Made by a program: the position numbers and the translations under genes. The notes beneath the pieces were generated by a model. The model worked only from the letters and a program-made list of their open reading frames with translations. It was not told where the DNA came from and made no database searches. Shown one piece after another: positions 1 to 6,744 of a DNA stretch of 13,149 nucleotides. This DNA comes from Propionibacteriaceae bacterium. Its GTDB lineage: Bacteria > Actinomycetota > Actinomycetes > Propionibacteriales > Propionibacteriaceae. The stretch spans positions 1-13,149 of the forward strand of contig JAISGZ010000208.1 of assembly GCA_031262845.1 (NCBI GenBank). Direction: 5' to 3'. How positions within the stretch are numbered: position 1 is the stretch's first letter; each line of letters opens with the position of its first letter.

Positions 1-182
1 CTCGAAGTCTCCCCACTCACGGTCTCCCCACTGGCCGCCGCACCGTCCTGCGACCGCCACGCAGCCAGCGCTTGCCCGACAGGCGACAGTCGCACCCCAC
101 CCAGGGCCTGGTCGAGCCGCCGCCGCACCTCAGCCGCATCCGGCCGGTCCAGTCGCCGCTCGTCGTCACGAAAAGCTCTCAC
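1..182 (-). CDS. Probable partial hypothetical protein, 3' end outside window
   Basis: A reading frame on the minus strand is open from base 215 to the left edge of the window. Read from the GTG at 182-180 it gives about 60 residues beginning V-R-A-F-R-D-D-E-R-R-L-D-R-P, arginine- and acid-rich, then a possible helix around EVRRRLDQALGG, then an Ala/Ser/Gly/Glu tail. Codon third positions are mostly G or C, as in the real genes of this window, which is the main reason to call it. The start is unsure: there is no good ribosome-binding site before the GTG. Another GTG at 220-218, in a different frame, begins M-T-E-T-G-S-A-G-P-W but stops after 17 codons, so a frameshift or sequence error near 175-190 is possible. 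An in-frame 15-base repeat (7-17 and 22-32) encodes SGETV then SGETS. I do not recognise the family. The complementary plus frame is also open, so strand is inferred from composition only. Confidence 0.38.
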   Translation of the reverse strand, partial: MRAFRDDERRLDRPDAAEVRRRLDQALGGVRLSPVGQALAAWRSQDGAAASGETVSGETS

Positions 183-529
183 AGCCTGACCATGGGCCGG
201 CCGAACCTGTTTCTGTCACCCCGTCAGTGAATTGGGGATAACTTTTCACCTGCGCTGAGACCTGTGTATGACCTCACGACGACGCCCTCATGAGATTTGA
301 TGTCGAACTTTCTGAACCCTGGATACCTCCTGCCACTGACAGCAGGACCGCCCGATCCCACAGGTTTCTCGATTCATTCAACACTCAGTTCAATCAACCA
401 CCGAAAACCGTTTGCTCAGCACCGTGTTGGTCCCGCAACTCCACCAGTCAATTGGCCGGTGCTGAAGCGACATCCATCAACCGATGCCAGACCATCAAAC
501 CGATCCGTCAATCGACTCCCGCACACCAC
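183..529. other. Intergenic stretch without a convincing gene
   Basis: About 350 bases between the left-edge frame and the end of the UvrA-like gene. Base composition is visibly lower in GC than the genes around it. Short plus-strand frames starting at 290 and 297 have atypical composition (many Ser, Thr, Asn, Pro) and no ribosome-binding site. It contains a hairpin (328-347), a one-mismatch DnaA-box-like 9-mer (TGGGGATAA, 233-241), and two imperfect copies of CCATCAA-CCGAT (474-485 and 492-504). I see no tRNA, no clear rho-independent terminator after the UvrA-like gene and no strong promoter. Confidence 0.6.
328..347. repeat. Small inverted repeat (6-base arms, 8-base loop)
   Basis: TCCTGC (328-333) and GCAGGA (342-347) are perfect inverted copies separated by 8 bases. 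The hairpin lies about 180 bases beyond the UvrA-like stop codon and is not followed by a T-run on either strand. It is therefore a poor rho-independent terminator; it could still be a weak structural stop or chance. Confidence 0.35.
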
Positions 530-3250
530 CTACCCAGCCGTACCCGCTAACCACTGCCCCGTCAGCGACTGGGGCACGGCGGCCACTTGAGCCGGCGAAC
601 CGGCGGCGACGATCTGGCCACCGGCCTCACCCGACCCGGGACCCATATCCATGAGATAGTCACAGGCCGCGATCAGATCAAGGTCGTGTTCAACCACAAC
701 GACCGTCGCCCCGGCGTCGATCAGGCGATCAAAGACACCGACCAGAACCCCGACATCGCGTGGATGCAAGCCGACTGTCGGCTCGTCGAAGACAAACAAG
801 CTGCTGTGTTGCGACCGGTGCAATTCCGACACCAGTCGTAGCCGTTGGGCCTCGCCACCGGATAGTTGCGGGGTTGACTCGCCCAAGGTCAGATAGCCCA
901 ATCCGACCTGGGACAAGAGCGCCAATTTCGCCACAATGCCCGCTTCGTCGGCGAAAAAATCCACCGCTTGTTCGCACGTCAGCTGCAAGACATCGGCGAT
1001 ATTCCGGCCGTGGTATTGGTACGCCAAGACGGGTTTGGCGTAGCGATGCCCACCACATTCGGGGCAGGTGATGCGGACATCGGGTAAGAACTGGACGTCG
1101 AGCGAGACCTCGCCGATGCCCCGGCAGACCGGACACCAGCTACCTTCCGTGTTGTACGAAAAAAACCCCGCTGACAAGGACTTAGCTTCCGGCAGTGAAG
1201 CGAACAAGCCCCGTATTTGGTCGAACACCCCGGAATAAGTCGCCAACGTCGACCGGGAATTCTTACCGATCGGGGCCGAATCGACGGAGATGACCCGGCG
1301 AATCGGCAGTTTCGCCGCCGACTCCGCCTCCGATCCGGTTGAGAGAGAGGTTGAGGAAGAGTCAGCTTGAGCCTTCGCCGACTTCGAGCGTGTCGTCGGC
1401 TGAAACTCCAGGCTCCGGATGTGGCTGGGTAAAGGCTGGTGGTTCAACCGGGCTTGAACAGCCGGGACCAGTGACTCGATCACCAACGTGGTCTTACCGG
1501 AACCCGACACCCCCGTCAGGCCGATCAGACCGCCGATCGGGAAGACCGCCCGGACGTCATGGACCGTGTGTAACTCGGCCACGCTCAGTTCAAGTGCCCC
1601 CCGGGGATAGGTTTCCGGCTGGCTGAATTCGGGGCGGGGAGTCCGCGGCACGGCTTGTTCGGTTCCAGCCAGGAAACCGCCGATCACTGTCGTTGGACTG
1701 GCGATGACATCCGCCACCGAGCCCTGATTGATGACCTGGCCACCGTGTTCACCGGCGTCCGGACCGATCTCGATCAGATAATCGGCGGCCTGGAGGACTT
1801 GTTCGGAATGGTCGACCACGACCGCCGAGTTACCGTCCGCCACCAAGCCCCGGATAACGCCGATCAGGCCGTGAACATTGGCCGGATGCAAACCAATCGA
1901 CGGTTCATCGAGGACGTAGAGCACGCCCGTGGTTTCACCGCGCAGAGTCCGCGCCAGGTGAATGCGCTGGAGTTCACCAGCTGACAAGGTCGAACCGGCC
2001 CGGTCGAGTCCGAGATAGCCCAAACCAAGTTCTTCCAGAGGTCTGATGGCGTCGGCCCATTCACCACCCAACCGTTGAGCCAAAGGTGCCACCGAGTCTG
2101 GCGTGACGGTCGGCAAGGACAGGGCGAACTGCCGCAATTGCGTCAGTGTCCGTTGGGAGAGTTGAGCGATGTTGTAGCCCGCCAACAGCGAGGAGCGGGC
2201 TTGTTCAGAGAAGCGGGAACCCCCACAGGCCGGACAGACGGTCAGATGGTAGAACTTGTCGAGCCGCGCCGCGCCCTTCTCGGATTTAGCTTTGGCCAGG
2301 GCTTTTTCAACCGCTTGGAAGGCGTTTTCATAGGTCACGTTCAAGTCGAAAGCACCGCCGTTACGGGACCCGACAACCAGCCGACGTTTGACTTCCGGGC
2401 CGTGAAGAACGATGTCGCGTTCCTGATCGGTCAAGTCTTCGAACGGCACGTCGGTCCGCACGCCCAACTGGGCTACGACTTGAGGCATGAACTGCTTGCC
2501 GAAGAACATCCACGAAGCGACGGCGTGTTCGTCGATCGTCTTCGTCGGGTCGGGAATCAGGGTGGCCGGGTCGAGCGCCCGGATTTCGCCGGTCCCGCCA
2601 CAGGTCGGACAGGCCCCAGCCGAATTGAAGGCAAAACTTTCCGCCCCGGGGGCCTCAAAGACCGCCCCACAGGTCGGACAGGTCAACTGCCCACTGGCCG
2701 CCACTTCAAGCGACGGTGGCACCATGTGACCATTCGGACAACGGTGTTCACCCAGCCGTGAAATCGCTAGCCGGATGACATTGAGCACCTCACTCAGAGT
2801 CCCGACCGTCGAGCGCACGCCCGGCACCGGTGGCCGCTGCCGCAAAGCCACGGCCGAGGGAATGTGGCGCACCTGATCGACTTCGGCCCGACCTGGCCCC
2901 GTCAGCCGCCGGCGGGTATAGGTACTGAGAGCTTCGAGGTAACGCCGCGCCCCTTCGGCGTATAACACGCCCATGGCTAGCGATGATTTCCCCGACCCGG
3001 AGACGCCGGCGATACCGACGAAGTGGCCCAGTGGCACGTCAACTTCGATGTCCCGCAGATTGTGGACCCGGGCGCCTCGAACCTCAATCGCCCGGGGTGG
3101 GTCCGGTCGAACCTCCGAGCCGGTGGAGGAGCCGGTGGCAGTGGCCCCGGCAGCAGCGTCGGCCTGGCCAGCGGCCTTAGCCCGACCACGTTTTGAGGTC
3201 ACGTCAGCGGTCGTAGCGGTTTCAGCGGATATTTCATCAGGCAGCACCAA
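530..3250 (-). CDS. uvrA2: UvrA-like ABC ATPase, class II (UvrA2 type, lacks UvrB-binding domain)
   Basis: A 906-residue cytoplasmic double-ABC ATPase of the UvrA family. Walker A motifs are at residues 82-89 (GVSGSGKS) and 580-588 (GVSGSGKTT). ABC signatures are LSAGELQR (422-429) and LSGGEAQR (796-803). Walker B/D-loop regions VLDEPSIGLHP and VFDEPTVGLHP follow each. Zinc modules C191-X2-C194...C214-X2-C217 and C706-X2-C709...C729-X2-C732 match UvrA DNA-contact elements. Only about 20 residues separate LAISRLG (161-167) from the first zinc cysteine, where UvrA proper has the UvrB-binding domain of roughly 130 residues. With LSAGELQR this marks the UvrA2/DrrC-like class, linked in other bacteria to DNA-damage or intercalator tolerance. 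The substrate here is unknown. Low-complexity stretches sit at 1-52 and about 618-648. The start is TTG at 3250 (AGGCGAG 8 bases upstream), with GTG at 3247 as alternative. leuS upstream has its own terminator, so transcription is probably independent. No uvrB or uvrC is in the window. Confidence 0.9.
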   Translation of the reverse strand: MVLPDEISAETATTADVTSKRGRAKAAGQADAAAGATATGSSTGSEVRPDPPRAIEVRGARVHNLRDIEVDVPLGHFVGIAGVSGSGKSSLAMGVLYAEGARRYLEALSTYTRRRLTGPGRAEVDQVRHIPSAVALRQRPPVPGVRSTVGTLSEVLNVIRLAISRLGEHRCPNGHMVPPSLEVAASGQLTCPTCGAVFEAPGAESFAFNSAGACPTCGGTGEIRALDPATLIPDPTKTIDEHAVASWMFFGKQFMPQVVAQLGVRTDVPFEDLTDQERDIVLHGPEVKRRLVVGSRNGGAFDLNVTYENAFQAVEKALAKAKSEKGAARLDKFYHLTVCPACGGSRFSEQARSSLLAGYNIAQLSQRTLTQLRQFALSLPTVTPDSVAPLAQRLGGEWADAIRPLEELGLGYLGLDRAGSTLSAGELQRIHLARTLRGETTGVLYVLDEPSIGLHPANVHGLIGVIRGLVADGNSAVVVDHSEQVLQAADYLIEIGPDAGEHGGQVINQGSVADVIASPTTVIGGFLAGTEQAVPRTPRPEFSQPETYPRGALELSVAELHTVHDVRAVFPIGGLIGLTGVSGSGKTTLVIESLVPAVQARLNHQPLPSHIRSLEFQPTTRSKSAKAQADSSSTSLSTGSEAESAAKLPIRRVISVDSAPIGKNSRSTLATYSGVFDQIRGLFASLPEAKSLSAGFFSYNTEGSWCPVCRGIGEVSLDVQFLPDVRITCPECGGHRYAKPVLAYQYHGRNIADVLQLTCEQAVDFFADEAGIVAKLALLSQVGLGYLTLGESTPQLSGGEAQRLRLVSELHRSQHSSLFVFDEPTVGLHPRDVGVLVGVFDRLIDAGATVVVVEHDLDLIAACDYLMDMGPGSGEAGGQIVAAGSPAQVAAVPQSLTGQWLAGTAG

Positions 3251-3289
3251 GTCATTGTCTCGCCTGGACCAGACGGCCGAGTCACCGGC

Positions 3290-3380
3290 CGGGTTCAGAA
3301 CGATTCGGCCGCTGCGGGCAACGCCTAATCACGGTCCTGCCGCTGCTCCCGAGCGACGCGGTACACCGCCTCTGAACCCG
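3290..3380. repeat. Long-spaced inverted repeat upstream of uvrA2
   Basis: CGGGTTCAGA (3290-3299) and its exact reverse complement TCTGAACCCG (3371-3380) flank 71 bases. Inside them a second dyad, GCGGT-AC-ACCGC, is at 3358-3369. The position, 40 to 130 bases ahead of the uvrA2 start, suits operator sites or a DNA loop, but a role is inferred only. The arms do not match the actinobacterial LexA box pattern. Confidence 0.5.
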
Positions 3381-3428
3381 CTCAACCACGTCGAGTCAGG
3401 CTGAAATCTCCCGCAAATGAGCCTCCGG

Positions 3429-3454
3429 AAAAACCACGTGGTACTCGTGGTCTT
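3429..3454 (-). terminator. Rho-independent terminator of leuS
   Basis: Read on the minus strand, ACCACG (3451-3446) pairs with CGTGGT (3438-3433) around a 7-base loop and is followed by TTTTT. The stem can be lengthened by an A-A-G/T-T-T extension with one G-U pair. It lies about 58 bases past the leuS stop codon, so leuS and uvrA2 are probably separate transcripts. The same bases contain a perfect 10-base palindrome, ACCACGTGGT (3433-3442), an alternative fold. Confidence 0.65.
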
Positions 3455-3511
3455 AGCACCGGTAACCCTTGAACTGCCCTCCCGCGAGAGCAACCTTCGC
3501 CCTAGCCAACC

Positions 3512-5986
3512 TCACTTAGCCGGCACGATCGAAACCATCTTGGGCGCCCGGACGATGACCTTGGCCACGGCCCGCCCGTCCAGGGCCCGTTGGACGTTCT
3601 CATCGGCCAAGGCCATAGCTTCGGCATCGGCGTCGGTGATATCGGCCGGCACGGTCAACTTGGCCCGGATTTTGCCTTGGACCTGGACGACCATGGTGGC
3701 GGCCTCGGCGGCCCGCAACTGGGGATCGATGGTTGGCCAGGTGGTGTCCGCGATCGACGGCGGCTGACCAAGTTCCTGCCACATCTCCTCGGCCACATAG
3801 GGCGCCACCAGCGACAAACCGATGGCCGTGAATTCGGCCGCTTCCCGGACCGCCGGATCGGCCGGGCCGACGCCCGTATCGATGGCTTTCCGGGTGGCGT
3901 TGACCAGCTCCATGAGGCGGGCGACGACGACGTTGAAACGCCGGATTTCCAGCAGATCGGTGATCTCTCCCATAATTCGGTGAGTGACGCGGCGGACGGC
4001 CTGGTCGCCGGTCGCCGGATCGGCTCCGACCTCGCTCGTGACATCGGCCGCCAAACGATAAGCCCGCTGCAAGAAGCGCACGGTCGCCGCCGCCGAGACA
4101 TCAGCCCAGTCGATATCGTCCTCGGGCGGGCCGGCGAAAACCATCGTCAGCCGGACGGCGTCGACGCCGAACTCGTCGATCTGCGCCCCCAGATCGACCC
4201 CATTACCAAGCGACTTCGACATCGCCTTGCCCTGGTTGATGACCTGACCCTGGTTGAGCAGCCGCTGGAACGGCTCCTGAAAGTCGATCAAGCCGAGATC
4301 GAACAAGACCTTGGTGAAGAAGCGGGAGTAGAGCAGGTGCAAGATGGCGTGCTCGACACCACCGACGTACTGATCAACCGGCATCCACTTGGCTACCTCG
4401 GCCGGGTCAAAAGCCGCCTTCTCGTCTTGCGGCGAGCAGTAGCGGTAGAAGTACCACGACGAGTCGACGAAGGTGTCCATCGTGTCGGCGTCCCGTTGAG
4501 ACGGCCGGCCGCAAATCGGGCAAGGCACGTTGACCCAGTCGGTGGCCGCCGCCAGCGGTGACGTGCCTTGTGGGGCCAGCGCCGCCCCCCGTAAATCCGG
4601 CAGTTCGACCGGCAGTTGGTCCTCTGGCACGGGCACGGCGCCGTGTTCCGGGCAGTGGATGACCGGGATCGGGCAGCCCCAGAACCGTTGCCGGGACAAC
4701 AACCAGTCCCGCAACCGGAACGTCACCGTGGGCTCACCGACCTCGTCCGCCGCCAATTGGGCGTTGATGCGGGCGATGCCCTCGGCCTTATTGGCCAGCC
4801 CGTCGAGCAGGCCGGAATTGACGTAGACACCATCACCGGCCGTGGCGACACCGGTTTGAGCCGGGTCACCCTCGCCCGTGTCGATCACCATCGTGACCGG
4901 CAGATCGAAGGCCCGGGCGAAGTCCAAGTCGCGTTGGTCGTGGGCCGGAACGGCCATGATGGCGCCCGTACCGTACTCGGCTAAGACGTAGTCAGCGGCC
5001 CAAATCGGAATCGAATCGCCGTTGACGGGGTTGATCGCGTAACGTCCCAGGAAGACCCCAGTCTTCGGCCGTTCGGTCGATTGGCGCTCGATTTCTGTGG
5101 CTTGTTTGGTGCGTTCGAGGTAGGCCTCGAATTCGGCCCGCTGATCGTCGGTCACGAGTTCTTGGGCCAGGTCGGCGTCGGGCGCCACGACCATGAAAGT
5201 GGCGCCGAAGAGGGTATCGGGCCGGGTCGTGAAAACCGTGATCGGTTCGGTTCGTCCGGGCACCGTGAAACGGACCGTGGCGCCGGTCGAACGGCCGATC
5301 CAGTTGCGCTGCATCGCCAGCACCCGGTCCGGCCACTGGCCTTCCAGAGCCGTCATATCGTCGAGCAGCCGCTGGGCGTAATCGGTGATCCGGAAATACC
5401 ACTGCGTTAACTGCCGTTTCGTCACCGTCGTCCCACAGCGCTCGCACACCCCTTGGACGACCTGTTCGTTGGCCAGCACGGTTTGGTCCTTCGGGCACCA
5501 GTTGACGTAGCTGGCTTTGCGATACGCCAGCCCCCGACGGTAGAACTGGAGAAAGAGCCACTGGGTCCAGCGGTAATACTCCGGATCGGAGGTGTGAAGC
5601 CGGCGCGACCAGTCGAAACTCAAGCCGTAACGATGGAGCGAACGGGCCTGGGTGTCGATGTTGGCGTAGGTCCAATCGGCCGGGTGGGCGTTGTTCTTGA
5701 TGGCCGCGTTTTCGGCCGGCAAACCGAACGAGTCCCAGCCGATCGGGTGAAGAACGTCGTAGCCGCACAGTTTCCAGTAGCGGGCAATGACGTCACCCAT
5801 GACGAAGGCTTCGGCGTGGCCCATGTGAAGATCACCCGACGGGTAAGGGAACATGTCGAGCACGTAACGCCGGGGCTTCGAACCGTCGTCGAGCGGGCGG
5901 AAGGTCGAATGATCGGCCCAGTAAGCCTGCCACTTGGTTTGGGCGGCGGCCGCATCGTATTGCCGCCGGTTCGGTTCCTCAGCCAC
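3512..5986 (-). CDS. leuS: Leucyl-tRNA synthetase
   Basis: Charges tRNA-Leu with leucine in the cytoplasm (class Ia synthetase, Rossmann catalytic core plus an inserted editing domain). Residue numbers run from the GTG start, giving 824 residues. The HIGH motif is HMGH at 54-57. A zinc-type cluster has C164, C181 and C184. Editing-domain signatures are TTRPDTLFGATF (253-264) and GTGAIMAVPAHDQRD (339-353). A second cysteine pair is C489/C492. The KMSKS loop reads AMSKS at 588-592, and the C-terminal anticodon-binding region follows. Start choice: GTG at 5986-5984 has GGGAG 8 bases upstream and the family N-terminus (RRQYDAAAAQTKWQAYW) follows directly. The frame stays open 55 codons further upstream, but that stretch is Pro/Ser/Arg-rich and unlike the family. 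A promoter candidate lies 30-60 bases upstream and an intrinsic terminator 58 bases downstream. The enzyme is compact compared with the roughly 960-residue form I recall for mycobacteria and streptomycetes. Confidence 0.97.
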   Translation of the reverse strand: MAEEPNRRQYDAAAAQTKWQAYWADHSTFRPLDDGSKPRRYVLDMFPYPSGDLHMGHAEAFVMGDVIARYWKLCGYDVLHPIGWDSFGLPAENAAIKNNAHPADWTYANIDTQARSLHRYGLSFDWSRRLHTSDPEYYRWTQWLFLQFYRRGLAYRKASYVNWCPKDQTVLANEQVVQGVCERCGTTVTKRQLTQWYFRITDYAQRLLDDMTALEGQWPDRVLAMQRNWIGRSTGATVRFTVPGRTEPITVFTTRPDTLFGATFMVVAPDADLAQELVTDDQRAEFEAYLERTKQATEIERQSTERPKTGVFLGRYAINPVNGDSIPIWAADYVLAEYGTGAIMAVPAHDQRDLDFARAFDLPVTMVIDTGEGDPAQTGVATAGDGVYVNSGLLDGLANKAEGIARINAQLAADEVGEPTVTFRLRDWLLSRQRFWGCPIPVIHCPEHGAVPVPEDQLPVELPDLRGAALAPQGTSPLAAATDWVNVPCPICGRPSQRDADTMDTFVDSSWYFYRYCSPQDEKAAFDPAEVAKWMPVDQYVGGVEHAILHLLYSRFFTKVLFDLGLIDFQEPFQRLLNQGQVINQGKAMSKSLGNGVDLGAQIDEFGVDAVRLTMVFAGPPEDDIDWADVSAAATVRFLQRAYRLAADVTSEVGADPATGDQAVRRVTHRIMGEITDLLEIRRFNVVVARLMELVNATRKAIDTGVGPADPAVREAAEFTAIGLSLVAPYVAEEMWQELGQPPSIADTTWPTIDPQLRAAEAATMVVQVQGKIRAKLTVPADITDADAEAMALADENVQRALDGRAVAKVIVRAPKMVSIVPAK

Positions 5987-6018
5987 GTTGTCATCTCCCG
6001 CTCTAGTTCGTCCGGCTG

Positions 6019-6050
6019 ATTCTAGTGGCCTGTCGCATCTTGAATGTCGG
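6019..6050 (-). promoter_or_regulatory. Candidate leuS promoter
   Basis: On the minus strand TAGAAT (6024-6019) is a good -10 hexamer. It would place transcription start near 6012, leaving a leader of about 25 bases before the GTG. The -35 is weak: CCGACA (6050-6045) matches TTGACA at four positions, but the spacer is 20 bases. The intervening bases carry the element CGACATTCA-N4-GCGACAG that is repeated upstream of the divergent gene. The leader is too short for a T-box riboswitch. Confidence 0.45.
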
Positions 6051-6169
6051 GTTACTCGTGGTGACCGGTGGGATGGCCAGCCAGGCGAAGGAACCGGTAG
6101 TGGACCTAATGGCGACGACAACAACGCCGCTGGGTGCCGAGAATGCGACATTCAGGCGCGACAGACCAC
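6025..6169. repeat. Inverted pair of ~25-base elements in the divergent leuS/membrane-protein promoter region
   Basis: The left arm is 6025-6049 and the right arm 6146-6169, separated by 96 bases. Matching blocks, read on the left arm, are GTGG, CTGTCGC and TGAATGTCG. One base mismatches between the first two blocks, and a 4-versus-3-base unmatched segment lies between the last two. Relative to transcription each gene therefore has CGACATTCA-N3/4-GCGACAG upstream of its candidate -10. A 9-mer ACTCGTGGT (6054-6062) also has an inverted copy (6165-6173), but in a different order relative to the arm. Either a shared operator or a remnant of a palindromic dispersed repeat would fit. I see no flanking target-site duplication. 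Confidence 0.65.
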
Positions 6170-6183
6170 GAGTCCGGTCCCGC

Positions 6184-6189
6184 TATTCT
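6184..6189 (+). promoter_or_regulatory. Possible -10 hexamer for the membrane-anchored protein gene
   Basis: TATTCT sits 9 bases before the ATG at 6199. If used, transcription would begin within a few bases of the start codon, giving a nearly leaderless message, which is common in actinobacteria. No convincing -35 lies 16-18 bases upstream; GCGACA (6158-6163) is 20 bases away. The GAGGG at 6190-6194 would be lost or truncated in such a transcript, so this is weak. Confidence 0.25.
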
Positions 6190-6198
6190 GAGGGCGCT

Positions 6199-6744
6199 AT
6201 GACTCAGTCCCCTTGGCCGGCCCCCCCGCCTGGCCCGCAACAACCAGCCATCGCCCGCTACGCCACCCCCAAAAGGCCGAGCGGATTATTGATTCTGCTG
6301 GTCGCCCTGCTCGTCGTCGTGGCCGGAGTGGTGATCGTCACGACCGCCGTCGGCCCAGCCGAGGAGGCGACCGAATCGCCCAGCTCTTCGAGCGCCATCA
6401 GTAGTGCGCCCCAACGCAGTGGCGGCAGCACCATCGACCAAGCCGGTGTCACGGGCTATTGGCGCATCACGTCAACTCGCTGGGGCAACGATTCGGTCAC
6501 GGTTTACCTCGAAATCGACGTTGACAGCGGCATTCTGGCCTGTGAGTTTTACGCCTTCGTCGACGAAACGGCCGAAATTCTGGTGCCGGTGGCGACGACC
6601 AATCAGTCCTTGACCGGCGTGGTCTACGTCAGCCCCGGCCAAACCCTGACCGGCGAGCTGACTTTCCGCACCAGCCGGACCGACTTGACCCTGATTATGA
6701 ACGACGGCAGCGTCCAGTTATCGGCTTTACCGATCAAAGCCTGA
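6199..6744 (+). CDS. Membrane-anchored exported protein of unknown function
   Basis: A 181-residue protein with a proline-rich N-terminal tail (1-28, PWPAPPPGPQQP), one strongly hydrophobic segment (29-50) and a Ser-rich linker (about 58-77). The extracellular domain (about 84-181) is predicted to be beta-rich, with alternating hydrophobic stretches such as VTVYLEIDVDSGILACEFYAF and LTGELTFRTSRTDLTLI. There is no lipobox cysteine, so it is more likely a type II-oriented single-pass protein than a lipoprotein. The shape resembles small Ig-like (DUF4352-like) actinobacterial surface proteins, but I do not recognise a specific family. Start: ATG at 6199 with GAGGG 4 bases upstream. The frame is open to 6025, but the upstream residues look non-coding and overlap the inverted-repeat element. 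It is divergent from leuS. A stem-loop with a nearby T-run at its end suggests a single-gene transcript. Confidence 0.75.
   Translation: MTQSPWPAPPPGPQQPAIARYATPKRPSGLLILLVALLVVVAGVVIVTTAVGPAEEATESPSSSSAISSAPQRSGGSTIDQAGVTGYWRITSTRWGNDSVTVYLEIDVDSGILACEFYAFVDETAEILVPVATTNQSLTGVVYVSPGQTLTGELTFRTSRTDLTLIMNDGSVQLSALPIKA

Larger units (their letters stand above)
3251..3511. other. Intergenic region upstream of the UvrA-like gene, downstream of leuS
   Basis: A 261-base spacer between two minus-strand genes. The leuS-proximal part holds an intrinsic terminator (3429-3454). The uvrA2-proximal part holds a 10-base inverted repeat with widely spaced arms (3290-3299 and 3371-3380). A compact dyad, GCGGT-AC-ACCGC (3358-3369), lies between those arms. 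The uvrA2 promoter should be here, but I cannot pick out convincing -35/-10 hexamers. Confidence 0.55.

Noticed and set aside
233..241. TGGGGATAA as a DnaA box
   Set aside because: One mismatch to consensus, single copy and no partner nearby; expected by chance at this level.
2075..2761. A 228-codon plus-strand open frame opposite uvrA2
   Set aside because: A shadow of the UvrA-like gene, whose Walker and zinc motifs are intact across the same bases.
530..3250. Assignment as canonical repair UvrA or as a specific daunorubicin-resistance protein
   Set aside because: Lack of the UvrB-binding domain argues against canonical UvrA. Nothing in the neighbourhood indicates antibiotic synthesis, so a drug-specific name is not justified.
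3293..3301. GTTCAGAAC palindrome as an SOS (LexA) box for uvrA2
   Set aside because: Actinobacterial LexA boxes have outward GAAC and GTTC arms about four bases apart. Here the order is reversed with a one-base centre.
3590..4561. A 323-codon plus-strand open frame opposite leuS
   Set aside because: Asp/Arg/Gly-rich product typical of an antisense shadow; leuS on the other strand is certain from its motifs.
5987..6050. T-box or leucine-responsive leader of leuS
   Set aside because: The predicted leader is about 25 bases, with no AGGGTGGNACCGCG-like block and no terminator hairpin.
5987..6151. A 55-codon N-terminal extension of leuS
   Set aside because: The residues are Pro/Ser/Arg-rich and unlike LeuRS, and they overlap the promoter and inverted element. 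The GTG at 5986 has a good ribosome-binding site at normal spacing.
6030..6164. A MITE with 19-base terminal inverted repeats
   Set aside because: No target-site duplication is visible at the ends, and the homology continues past the presumed ends (GTGG/CCAC). A dispersed repeat is kept open in the findings but not called as a mobile element.
6025..6198. Upstream extension of the membrane-protein frame, including an ATG at 6112
   Set aside because: No ribosome-binding site, non-typical residues, and overlap with the shared inverted element. The ATG at 6199 has GAGGG just before it and starts a normal Pro-rich tail.
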